Shown: positions 22,427 through 28,025 of the stretch, piece by piece
Numbering within the stretch: position 1 is the first letter of the stretch
Layout: each line of letters opens with the position of its first letter
From: a virus
Virus record (IMG/VR): IMGVR_UViG_3300042391_000534
Location: 1-30,853 of that record
Length of the DNA: 30,853 bases
Reading direction: 5' to 3' (one strand)
Program-made: the position numbers and the translations under genes
The notes under the pieces: model-generated
The model's input: only the letters and a program-made list of their open reading frames with translations
Told to the model about the DNA's origin: nothing
Database searches by the model: none

Positions 22427-22590
22427 GGCTTCAACTCATTACGCCTAGTCAACTCCGCCGTAATCGCATCCACCTGCAACCGCCATCCCTCACGCTCAGC
22501 CGGTGTCGAATACCGCGTGGACACAACACCCCGCAACAACGTTGTGCGCATCGCCGTCAACTCATGCAAACCCATACGCTCAAACATCAT
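22423..22590 (-). CDS. Hypothetical small protein (55 aa)
   Basis: A 55-residue basic helical protein (MMFERMGLHELTAMRTTLLR ... AITAELTRRNELKP). ATG 22590 is chosen because AGGAAGG lies five bases before it; the in-frame ATG at 22611 would sit deeper in the RusA gene. It overlaps RusA by 11 bases and the HNH-like gene by four. Two amphipathic helices separated by a turn are all that can be said. Confidence 0.55.
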   Translation of the reverse strand: MMFERMGLHELTAMRTTLLRGVVSTRYSTPAEREGWRLQVDAITAELTRRNELKP

Positions 22591-23008
22591 CAAAGCCTTC
22601 CTGACTCTCAAAAATGCGGATAACAGACCGGGCGCGATCCTTCGTCACATACACGCGCCGCGCCAACAACACCGACACCTGCACATCATCCGTCCAAGCC
22701 ACACCATTCAACGCGTCCAAAACAAGCTTCACCATGTTGTCAATATCTTTGCGCGCCCGCGTCCCCTGATAAAACGCTAATTCGACCCCTACGGGCACAG
22801 AAAACGCCTCGCAAGCCGTAGCCTCAAAGTACTCCCTCACGCGCCTCTCAGCGTCCACAGTGGCTTTAGGAGTGTATGCGTGGCCCTGACGTGTCACCCG
22901 AGCGCGAGCCTTTGACATGGGCTCACCGTCAACGGTAAACAGCACCGCCTTCGACGGCCCCTGCCTGACCATAGGCTCATAATTCCAGCCCGTAAACTCG
23001 TAGGTCAT
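22580..23008 (-). CDS. RusA-like Holliday junction resolvase
   Basis: A 142-residue RusA family protein: VDGEPMSKARARVTRQG (26-42), the signature KDIDNMVKLVLDALNGVAW (87-105) with D88, D90 and N91, and TDDVQV (106-111) with D107/D108. These acidic residues form the metal site that cuts four-way junctions. It should clear recombination or replication junctions before packaging, alongside the ERF-like/YqaJ pair. ATG 23008 overlaps the stop of a tiny membrane protein gene (ATGA); the longer frame upstream of it is taken by that gene. Confidence 0.92.
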   Translation of the reverse strand: MTYEFTGWNYEPMVRQGPSKAVLFTVDGEPMSKARARVTRQGHAYTPKATVDAERRVREYFEATACEAFSVPVGVELAFYQGTRARKDIDNMVKLVLDALNGVAWTDDVQVSVLLARRVYVTKDRARSVIRIFESQEGFDDV

Positions 23009-23115
23009 CCGGCAATCCACCAGGCGAGCATTACGCCGCCCCAAATCAGCAGCCCGATGAACGCGAGTTCCAATGCGAAGCCAATGAACTTGCCAGCCAG
23101 TTTCCAATTAGTCAT
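23005..23115 (-). CDS. Tiny membrane protein (36 aa) between whiB-like and rusA-like genes
   Basis: A 36-residue protein, MTNWKLAGKFIGFALELAFI and onward, with one long hydrophobic helix from residue 9 to 34. Its ATG overlaps the WhiB stop (ATGA) and its TGA overlaps the RusA ATG (ATGA), so it fills the space exactly; AAAGGAAA precedes the start. This exact four-base fit at both ends is strong evidence for a real gene. Function unknown. Confidence 0.75.
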   Translation of the reverse strand: MTNWKLAGKFIGFALELAFIGLLIWGGVMLAWWIAG

Positions 23116-23345
23116 GGTTTCCTTTTTCCCATCATTAGTCGGTGACGTTCAGTGGGGCTCTGCCCGCCCCAAATTCCATCTTTGTACCTGTTCACAAGAG
23201 CATACTCAAGGCACTCAACTTTGACGGGACATTTTTCGCAAATCTTTTTTGCCTGAGCCACGCGCCAAAGACTGTCGAGCTCGGGGAACCATAATTCGGG
23301 ATCCGTCGTCGCACACGCGGCCTCGTCCATCCAGTAAGTGCTCAT
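23112..23345 (-). CDS. WhiB-family iron-sulfur transcription regulator
   Basis: A 77-residue Wbl protein: C11 in DEAACA, C36-x2-C39 in ICEKCPVK and C45 bind a [4Fe-4S] cluster, and GIWGG (57-61) is the family turn that contacts the primary sigma factor region 4. The C-terminal part is short (PTERHRLMMGKRKP) with few basic residues, so DNA contact may be weak. Host and phage Wbl proteins act on SigA-dependent promoters; the mycobacteriophage TM4 homologue inhibits host WhiB2 and blocks septation. It could turn transcription from host to phage. It overlaps neighbours on both sides by four bases. Confidence 0.93.
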   Translation of the reverse strand: MSTYWMDEAACATTDPELWFPELDSLWRVAQAKKICEKCPVKVECLEYALVNRYKDGIWGGQSPTERHRLMMGKRKP

Positions 23346-23725
23346 TCCCTCGACTTCTCCCGTTGCCTACGACCACGTTCCCTATTTGCCAACCGACACT
23401 CATCACACCTGCACCCACGCTTGTTGTAAGTCACATAACGACCATGAGGAAACTCATGCGAAAACTCGCTACGCGTCTTAGCCCTGTGGCAAGACTTACA
23501 CAACACTTGGCACTTAGCCAATTCACTAACCCTCAGCGGATTATCCTCTGCCAAAGACCATAAGTGAGTTGGGTTTATGATTTTAGTTTTTCGGTCAACA
23601 TGATCAATCTCAAGACTTTCAAGCGATCCGCACGCAACGCAAAAACCGCCCTGAGACTCAATCCATGCCTCTCTTCTCTTTGCTTGCCATTGAGCCTGAT
23701 ACGCGTTTTTCGCTTCTTTATTCAT
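23342..23725 (-). CDS. HNH endonuclease with extra zinc site
   Basis: A 127-residue protein: C29-x2-C32, LEIDHVDR (38-45; D41-H42), AEDNPLRVSEL, then C76-x2-C79-H80, a full HNH core. A second Cys cluster follows (C105, C107, C110 in CRCDECR) and the end is very basic, typical of free-standing phage or homing-type HNH nucleases. Its role may be DNA processing or intron-like homing; no group I intron is seen nearby. It starts six bases after the upstream gene. Confidence 0.85.
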   Translation of the reverse strand: MNKEAKNAYQAQWQAKRREAWIESQGGFCVACGSLESLEIDHVDRKTKIINPTHLWSLAEDNPLRVSELAKCQVLCKSCHRAKTRSEFSHEFPHGRYVTYNKRGCRCDECRLANRERGRRQREKSRE

Positions 23726-23731
23726 GGACGC

Positions 23732-24055
23732 TTAGCCGCCCTCGGCCATCACGCTTTTGAGCAAGGCCATGTGCGCCATGAGGCTGTTATTTAACTGAGA
23801 TATTTTTAACTTCACACGGCCATGCGCAGCCCGAGCAATCGCAGCAGTATCCCGCAACTCTTTCGTGACCAGGCGCGCCTGTGCTTTCCGCTCCTCAATA
23901 TTGCCCTCCGCGTTCAGGAAGGCTTGATCATAAGCCGCCTCATAATCGCCTTCCGCGTTCTCCGCAGCCAATTCCGCCGTCTCGTGTGCTTCCGGCCCTC
24001 GAGCCTGTTCACGCGTAAGACCGAGGATAATCGTGCGAATCTCATCAGGCGTCAT
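23732..24055 (-). CDS. Helical hypothetical protein (107 aa)
   Basis: A 107-residue protein predicted almost wholly helical, with Ala/Glu-rich segments (ETAELAAENAEGDYEAAYDQ, TKELRDTAAIARAAHGRV) that could form a coiled coil. GAGGG lies eight bases before the ATG, and the start overlaps the upstream gene by 11 bases. Similar helical proteins are often found next to phage recombination genes, but no family is recognised. Confidence 0.6.
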   Translation of the reverse strand: MTPDEIRTIILGLTREQARGPEAHETAELAAENAEGDYEAAYDQAFLNAEGNIEERKAQARLVTKELRDTAAIARAAHGRVKLKISQLNNSLMAHMALLKSVMAEGG

Positions 24056-24275
24056 ACGTTTTGCCCTCAGTTACTGCATGAATTGCATGCCGAAATCCGG
24101 CATCCCATGCCTTATTTGATGGCGCAGATTCAGAATGATGAGAAAGATGCTCAAAAAAAACACTCTTTAGATCTGTCACAATCTTTGCGCGCTCAGCCTC
24201 TTGAGCCTCAGCAATCATCTGCTTCATAGTCCGATAGGTGATAGTCACCTCATCATCATTTGCCCAGTCACTCAC
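24045..24275 (-). CDS. Hypothetical protein (76 aa)
   Basis: A 76-residue protein, (M)SDWANDDEVTITYRTMKQMI then AEAQEAERAKIVTDL, mainly helical with a His-rich middle (FFEHLSHHSES). GTG 24275 is chosen because AAGGGGA lies six bases before it and it overlaps the TGA of the zinc ribbon gene (GTGA). No known domain is seen. Confidence 0.6.
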   Translation of the reverse strand: MSDWANDDEVTITYRTMKQMIAEAQEAERAKIVTDLKSVFFEHLSHHSESAPSNKAWDAGFRHAIHAVTEGKTYDA

Positions 24276-24406
24276 GAGTAATCCCCTTCCAACCATTCAT
24301 CCGAAAGCCACTGCCCCGTTTGGCAGCGAGCACAAAAATCCGTTTGCACCGTATACCGAGCACCACAACCCATGCACTCAGAATATAGAAACAACGGCCT
24401 AGCCAT
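24272..24406 (-). CDS. Tiny zinc-ribbon protein (44 aa)
   Basis: A 44-residue protein with C11-x2-C14 and C25-x2-C28 (SECMGCGARYTVQTDFCARC) and an acidic Trp-rich tail (WLSDEWLEGDYS). Two CxxC pairs ten residues apart are the spacing of a minimal zinc ribbon. It overlaps the ERF-like gene by eight bases and the next gene by four. Single zinc ribbons of this size in phages may bind nucleic acid or RNA polymerase; the target is unknown. Confidence 0.75.
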   Translation of the reverse strand: MARPLFLYSECMGCGARYTVQTDFCARCQTGQWLSDEWLEGDYS

Positions 24407-24920
24407 TAGCCAACACCGCCTTACGATTCTCCATCATCAATTTAGCCTCATCCAAAAAACCACCATTCGCAGCCTGTTTCCACAAATCGCGCAACTCATC
24501 TAAAGACTTACACCCGGTAATCATTTCGCTAAAACCATCCGGCATAGGAACAGCAACCGCGCCAGGGGCAACACCACGCGCCACCTTCTCCATCTCGGAA
24601 CGGCTCGGCCCTTTACTGCCGCCCAACGCCCAACGCAAGGCACGCCCCAACGCCGACGTGCAAGCGTTCTCAAGAGCCGACGTTTTGTTAGCCATGCCCA
24701 CACCGTCCACTTCAAACGCCCATTCGACGGCCTTCGGAAGGTCAAGTGCCTGATCCTCAGCGTTCAAGAATACTTGCGCCTCAACAACCCACATACCCTG
24801 CGCCCGGTCATTCGGTGACGTGTGATTGTGAATCACACAACGCAAATCCGGGTACTGCTCCAACGCGCGAGCGTGACGATCCTCCACCGTCTCATAATTG
24901 TTTAAATCAAAATTAGCCAT
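24399..24920 (-). CDS. ERF/Sak-like single-strand annealing protein
   Basis: A 173-residue protein with GMWVVEAQVFLNAEDQ and, at about residues 80-100, GMANKTSALENACTSALGRAL, the motif region of ERF-type phage recombination proteins (commonly NKTSALENAETSAIGRAL). It should bind single-stranded DNA and pair it with a complementary strand. It lies directly after the YqaJ exonuclease gene with an eight-base overlap, the classic exonuclease-annealing pair. ATG 24920 is supported by GAGAGGAAA; the longer frame starting at 25016 is inside YqaJ. Confidence 0.72.
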   Translation of the reverse strand: MANFDLNNYETVEDRHARALEQYPDLRCVIHNHTSPNDRAQGMWVVEAQVFLNAEDQALDLPKAVEWAFEVDGVGMANKTSALENACTSALGRALRWALGGSKGPSRSEMEKVARGVAPGAVAVPMPDGFSEMITGCKSLDELRDLWKQAANGGFLDEAKLMMENRKAVLANG

Positions 24921-25527
24921 TCTCAATTTCCTCTCTTTCTTCCCATGATTTATACACGTTAACTTGCTGGACTTTCTCGGCAATCGAAACCAACTCTTTG
25001 ATGAGCTTGTCGTCACGCTCCACTATCTGACACTCAACATCGAACCCCGGCGCAAACCCACCAGGCGCATCAAGACGCAACTCATACGCAAACACACACT
25101 GCTCAGCGTCCGTCACATACAACTGCCACTGAACCTGCCGCATATACAACGCGCTGATTTTGTCTAACGGCTTACCAGTGGTTTTATACTCGCCAATCAT
25201 CTTGTGATCTAGTGATAGCCCGTCCGGTGTGGCCATCTGCCAACGGTCAGCCGACAACTTGCCGCCCTTCGAGATGACCCAATCGTTAGGCATCACGCCA
25301 TATCGTTCCTTGACGATTTGACCGATGTAGCCTTCTCTCTGATTACCCCAGCTCATGTAGGCGTTGGGCGTTACTTCGCGCGGCTCGTCCAACTCCGCCA
25401 GCACTTCCTTCATCCCGGCAGGTGTAAATGCTCGGCTAACGGTGGTCGCCGTGACCCCAGAAGCGCGAGCCTCCAGCCACTGGGCGCGATCCGTAGACCG
25501 AACAACAAAACGGTCAACCTCAATCAC
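24913..25527 (-). CDS. YqaJ-like recombination exonuclease
   Basis: A 204-residue PD-(D/E)XK nuclease: RASGVTATTVSRA (21-33), MSWGNQREGYIG (58-69), MATPDGLSLDHKMIGEYKTTGK (D102, E113, K115 as the D...ExK triad) and MRQVQWQLYVTD (129-140; QxQ motif). It should resect double-stranded ends to feed the annealing protein. GTG 25527 overlaps the TGA of the upstream small gene (GTGA) and is preferred over an ATG at 25602 that lies within that gene. Confidence 0.9.
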   Translation of the reverse strand: MIEVDRFVVRSTDRAQWLEARASGVTATTVSRAFTPAGMKEVLAELDEPREVTPNAYMSWGNQREGYIGQIVKERYGVMPNDWVISKGGKLSADRWQMATPDGLSLDHKMIGEYKTTGKPLDKISALYMRQVQWQLYVTDAEQCVFAYELRLDAPGGFAPGFDVECQIVERDDKLIKELVSIAEKVQQVNVYKSWEEREEIENG

Positions 25528-25652
25528 AGCAGAAACCACGCCAACAACAACGCACCCACACACAACGCCATCAACACAGCGGAAACAACCGCCAACAGCC
25601 AATCACGCAAATGTTCTCTACTGCTAAAACTTGCCTTGAACCTCTGCCACAT
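25524..25652 (-). CDS. Tiny membrane protein, first gene of the early operon (42 aa)
   Basis: A 42-residue protein: a basic N-terminal 17 residues (MWQRFKASFSSREHLRD) and a hydrophobic C-terminus (WLLAVVSAVLMALCVGALLL to the end), so a tail-anchored membrane protein. AAGGGAG lies seven bases before ATG 25652, the promoter predicted at 25679-25707 is just upstream, and its TGA overlaps the YqaJ GTG. Being first in the early operon, it should be made early. Role unknown; membrane-acting exclusion proteins of other phages have this form. Confidence 0.72.
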   Translation of the reverse strand: MWQRFKASFSSREHLRDWLLAVVSAVLMALCVGALLLAWFLL

Positions 25653-25678
25653 AATCATTCTCCCTTCGTGACAACACG

Positions 25679-25707
25679 AGACTACACACCAGGCATGACA
25701 ACGTCAA
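25679..25707 (-). promoter_or_regulatory. Predicted leftward early promoter
   Basis: On the minus strand TTGACG (25707-25702), exactly 17 bases, then TAGTCT (25684-25679). It is placed just after a terminator and about 27 bases before the first early gene, giving a leader of about 20 bases. The -10 matches the consensus at only three positions, which is common for actinobacterial SigA promoters. Confidence 0.5.
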
Positions 25708-25708
25708 C

Positions 25709-25750
25709 AAAAAGAAGAGGCCCCGAGTCGAAGAGGCAGACGACTCGGGG
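25709..25750 (-). terminator. Hairpin terminator upstream of the early promoter
   Basis: A perfect ten-base-pair stem, ccccgagtcg (25721-25730) with cgactcgggg (25741-25750), and a ten-base loop. On the minus strand the stem is followed by cctcttcttttt, so it should stop minus-strand RNA coming from the lysis genes before the early promoter. Confidence 0.75.
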
Positions 25751-25810
25751 CAGCGCAGTGGGGGAAAGGAATACCCGGCGCACTCAAAGCATAGCAAAAA
25801 AAACTTTGAG

Positions 25811-25871
25811 AAAAGTTGGCAAATGAGTTGACACGGTGGTGCAAATCACTAAACTTATATATATAGGGCAA
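25811..25871 (+). promoter_or_regulatory. Plus-strand promoter B (twin of the one at 7052)
   Basis: TTGACA (25828-25833), 16 bases and TAAACT (25850-25855), then tatatatatagggcaa, identical to promoter A. The region before the -35 (aaaagttggcaaatgag, 25811-25827) matches that of promoter A with few changes. The two spacers differ, so identity is concentrated in the promoter elements and start region, as expected for a shared regulated promoter. Confidence 0.8.
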
Positions 25872-25892
25872 ACAAAAGAAAAGGAAACCAAA

Positions 25893-26114
25893 ATGACAAC
25901 TACAACCAAAACCCTCTACATCAGTTTCAACGAGGGCAACGTTACTTGCTACGATCACGCCGGTGTAACGCTCAAAGAATCCATCAAAGACCGTGGCCCG
26001 CTTAGCGAGTGGTTTAAGGGCATCGAAAGCGTTTACTTCGTGGCACAGGACATCGACTACAAGCACTTTGCGGAGAACGACATGCAACTCGTTTGCGAGT
26101 CTTGCAACAAATAA
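25893..26114 (+). CDS. Small plus-strand gene of unknown function (73 aa)
   Basis: A 73-residue acidic protein, MTTTTKTLYISFNEGNVTCY onward, ending MQLVCESCNK. It has C19 and a terminal C68-x2-C71 pair, so a metal site shared between chains is conceivable. ATG 25893 is used because AAAGGAAA precedes it and the longer frame would begin inside the promoter. It is transcribed alone between promoter B and a hairpin terminator. It shares no clear similarity with the 52-residue product of the other plus-strand unit. I do not recognise it. Confidence 0.75.
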   Translation: MTTTTKTLYISFNEGNVTCYDHAGVTLKESIKDRGPLSEWFKGIESVYFVAQDIDYKHFAENDMQLVCESCNK

Positions 26115-26128
26115 CCGCCAAAACTAAG

Positions 26129-26159
26129 AAATCCCCCCGAGTCAATATCGGGGGGATTT
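26129..26159. terminator. Bidirectional hairpin terminator between plus-strand gene and lysis genes
   Basis: A perfect 12-base-pair stem, aaatccccccga (26129-26140) with tcggggggattt (26148-26159), and a seven-base loop, followed by ttct on the plus strand and by tttcttag on the minus strand. It is the counterpart of the hairpin at 7314-7350 (same aaatcccc...ggggattt design) and should end both the plus-strand transcript and the late minus-strand transcript after the lysis genes. Confidence 0.85.
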
Positions 26160-26174
26160 TCTTATAAGCGCACT

Positions 26175-26255
26175 TTACTGACAGGAATCACAGTTGTTCT
26201 TGTCGGCAGGATCAACAGGGCACGCAACCCCGCCGACCATGTCAACCTCATTCAC
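26175..26255 (-). CDS. Tiny cysteine-containing peptide after the holin gene (26 aa)
   Basis: A 26-residue product, (M)NEVDMVGGVACPVDPADK then NNCDSCQ, with three Cys (C12, C22, C25; a CxxC pair at the end). GTG 26255 overlaps the holin TGA (GTGA), the junction type used across the genome, and the stop lies 15 bases before the terminator stem. The low-complexity-free, Cys/Asp-rich content is unlike a chance frame. It is the last gene of the late transcript. Role unknown. Confidence 0.5.
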   Translation of the reverse strand: MNEVDMVGGVACPVDPADKNNCDSCQ

Positions 26256-26464
26256 TCGGAAGCGTCAGGCACAAACTTGAATGCGAGAATTGCGCCGAAG
26301 ACAGCAACGACGGACGAAGCAATCTGGGCGATCGTCACGGCCACAGAAGCCTCTATAACGCCCTGAGATACCAACACTGGGATAACGACTCCGAGGAGCG
26401 CTGACGTCGCCGTCACGACCCCGTAGATGCTCTTTCTGGTGGTCGTGCTAAGTAATGCTTTCAT
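26252..26464 (-). CDS. Holin-like protein
   Basis: A 70-residue protein with a basic N-terminus (MKALLSTTTRKSIYG) and two hydrophobic helices (about 14-34 and 40-63) separated by SQGVIEAS, and a short charged end (VPDASE), the class II holin layout. It should permeabilise the membrane to release or activate the endolysin. AGGGAG lies eight bases before the ATG. It follows a coiled-coil membrane protein gene 12 bases upstream. Confidence 0.8.
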   Translation of the reverse strand: MKALLSTTTRKSIYGVVTATSALLGVVIPVLVSQGVIEASVAVTIAQIASSVVAVFGAILAFKFVPDASE

Positions 26465-26476
26465 TTCTTTTTCTCC

Positions 26477-26743
26477 CTAAGGTGTAGTGGTTTGATATAG
26501 CCGGTCAAAAATAGCGAGTCCGAAAGCCACCAGGCTGATAATGCCCACCAAAAAAACGACCCAATGAACTTTTGGTGCGCGCTGACTCTCCAACACCGCA
26601 ATCTTCTGCTCAAGCTCAGCGATCCGCTTATAGTGACCGTCGCTCTCGTCACGCAATCTTTCAAGTGCTTGCATCATGGCATCCTGTTTTGCTTCAAGCC
26701 TTGAACAGGCAACAAGAACATCGGTCAGAGTTGGCGCAGCCAC
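26477..26743 (-). CDS. Membrane protein with coiled coil in the lysis cassette
   Basis: An 88-residue protein: residues 1-55 form a charged helix with heptads (LEAKQDAMMQALERLRDESD, RIAELEQKIAVLESQ), residues 60-79 are one membrane helix (HWVVFLVGIISLVAFGLAIF), then a short tail. A cytoplasmic coiled coil with a C-terminal anchor between endolysin and holin genes suggests a second holin-type, antiholin or lysis-control protein; a tail protein is less likely. It begins with GTG four bases after the upstream stop. Confidence 0.65.
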   Translation of the reverse strand: MAAPTLTDVLVACSRLEAKQDAMMQALERLRDESDGHYKRIAELEQKIAVLESQRAPKVHWVVFLVGIISLVAFGLAIFDRLYQTTTP

Positions 26744-26747
26744 GACA

Positions 26748-26867
26748 TTACTCAGTTACAGAATCGGCAACAGCTTCTTCTGAAAAGTTAGGGTTGATAA
26801 AACGCGTCTCGCCGTCAATGTTCACAACAACAGACCCAATAACATCTTCAATTTCATCCATGATCAT
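26748..26867 (-). CDS. Tiny acidic protein after the endolysin gene (39 aa)
   Basis: A 39-residue protein, MIMDEIEDVIGSVVVNIDGE through SVTE, with 10 Asp/Glu. It begins two bases after the endolysin stop; the third codon (ATG 26861) has AGGGA five bases before it and may be the real start (37 residues). It ends four bases before the next GTG. A short beta hairpin (SVVVNIDGETRFINP) is the only visible structure. Unknown role. Confidence 0.6.
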   Translation of the reverse strand: MIMDEIEDVIGSVVVNIDGETRFINPNFSEEAVADSVTE

Positions 26868-26869
26868 CC

Positions 26870-27766
26870 CTAGAAACTTCCTGCGTTGAGTGCGGCCTGT
26901 AATGCTTTAGTGGTTTTCGGCCCCCAGTCACCATCCTGAGCAACGCCCAGACGAGCCTGAAGTGCACGAACAGTTTGCGGGCCAATAACACCATCAGCCC
27001 GTACACCAAGTTTACCCTGAAGAGCCTTTTTGCTTACCGGCCCAAACACACCATCAGCAGAAACGCCCAACACTTTTTGTAACGCCTTATACGTTTGCGG
27101 GCCAAGCACACCGTCAACAGTCAAAGCGCCGGGTGCGGGTGTCGGTTTCGGGCCAGCCTGAAGCACAGCCATAGTTTTCGGGCCAACAATTCCATCGGCC
27201 ACCAGCGCGTTTTTCTTCTGAAAGTCCACAATGGCTTTCATCGTCACCGGGCCAACAATACCGTCCACCGTGAGCTTATATCCAAACGTGTTCAGAAGTC
27301 CCTGAATTTGTGCGCCGTTAGCGTTGAAAGACGATCCGCCACCGCTGTAAGCAAGATGCCACGGCTCAGAACCAATCGTAAAGATAAGCCCCAACGATTC
27401 TGCGATAGCACGCACCGTACCGTTGTTGCGACCAGGCTCAATGTCGGCAGCCATACCCCAACCATGCACCGACGTGCCAGGCCAACCAGCAGCCGGCGTT
27501 TCACCACGCTGATAGCGTCCCCACTGAAACCACTGGGTCGAACGGCCCGAAGCGGTCTGCGACTCGTTCCGCACATTCATGTCGCCACGCACACCGAGAG
27601 GCCGGTAGCCTTCATTGATCTTGATGGTGACACCCTGCTCGGCGGCACGATTCAACAAATCCTGCATCACCGTAGCGGTACGAGGCTCAAAAGACTCACC
27701 CGCCACTTTACGCATCGCGCTTTCAGGTATATCACCGTTGGCGTAACCGCCCCAAGCATTAGACAT
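26870..27766 (-). CDS. Endolysin: M15 peptidase with peptidoglycan-binding repeats
   Basis: A 298-residue lysin. Residues 1-150 are an M15/VanY-type zinc peptidase: NEGYRP (51-56), SVHGWGMAADIE (99-110; H101 and D108 as ligands) and EPWHLAY (134-140; E134, H137), so it should cut peptide stems or cross-links of the cell wall. Residues 150-295 hold six DGxxGPxT units (DG at 168, 191, 218, 238, 258, 278), the peptidoglycan-binding_1 pattern; the last four are exactly 20 residues apart. There is no signal peptide, so export depends on the holin. It starts 11 bases after the upstream stop. Confidence 0.92.
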   Translation of the reverse strand: MSNAWGGYANGDIPESAMRKVAGESFEPRTATVMQDLLNRAAEQGVTIKINEGYRPLGVRGDMNVRNESQTASGRSTQWFQWGRYQRGETPAAGWPGTSVHGWGMAADIEPGRNNGTVRAIAESLGLIFTIGSEPWHLAYSGGGSSFNANGAQIQGLLNTFGYKLTVDGIVGPVTMKAIVDFQKKNALVADGIVGPKTMAVLQAGPKPTPAPGALTVDGVLGPQTYKALQKVLGVSADGVFGPVSKKALQGKLGVRADGVIGPQTVRALQARLGVAQDGDWGPKTTKALQAALNAGSF

Positions 27767-27777
27767 GGTTCTCCTAG

Positions 27778-28017
27778 TTATTTTGATTTAGCGGGGTAAG
27801 GGTTAGCGTCAACAACTTCTTGCCGGGCAGTCAACCATTCTTGCTTGGTGCCTTCGCCCGCCTGAAACTTAAAAAACAACGGGTCGGCTGTTTGCTGGTA
27901 GGCGTTCTGTCGTAAACGTCGGATTTCTTCCATGTTGCGGTCATGCTCGCCAGCAGCCCACTCTTCACGCTCAGCAATTTCCTCGGGACTTGTATCACGG
28001 AAAATAATTTCAGTCAT
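27778..28017 (-). CDS. Small charged protein between tail and lysis genes (79 aa)
   Basis: A 79-residue protein with a long charged helix (SPEEIAEREEWAAGEHDRNM, EEIRRLRQNAYQQ), then DPLFFKFQAGEGTKQEWLTA. Similar small proteins follow tail fibre genes in many actinophages and may be tail-fibre chaperones. ATG 28017 with AGGTG five bases before it is preferred over GTG 28020. Confidence 0.6.
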   Translation of the reverse strand: MTEIIFRDTSPEEIAEREEWAAGEHDRNMEEIRRLRQNAYQQTADPLFFKFQAGEGTKQEWLTARQEVVDANPYPAKSK

Positions 28018-28025
28018 CACATCAC

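Noticed and set aside
21995-22780. Plus-strand frame of 261 codons opposite HNH-like and RusA genes
   Set aside because: It spans the antisense of three well-supported genes and has a His/Pro/Thr/Arg-rich, non-protein-like composition.
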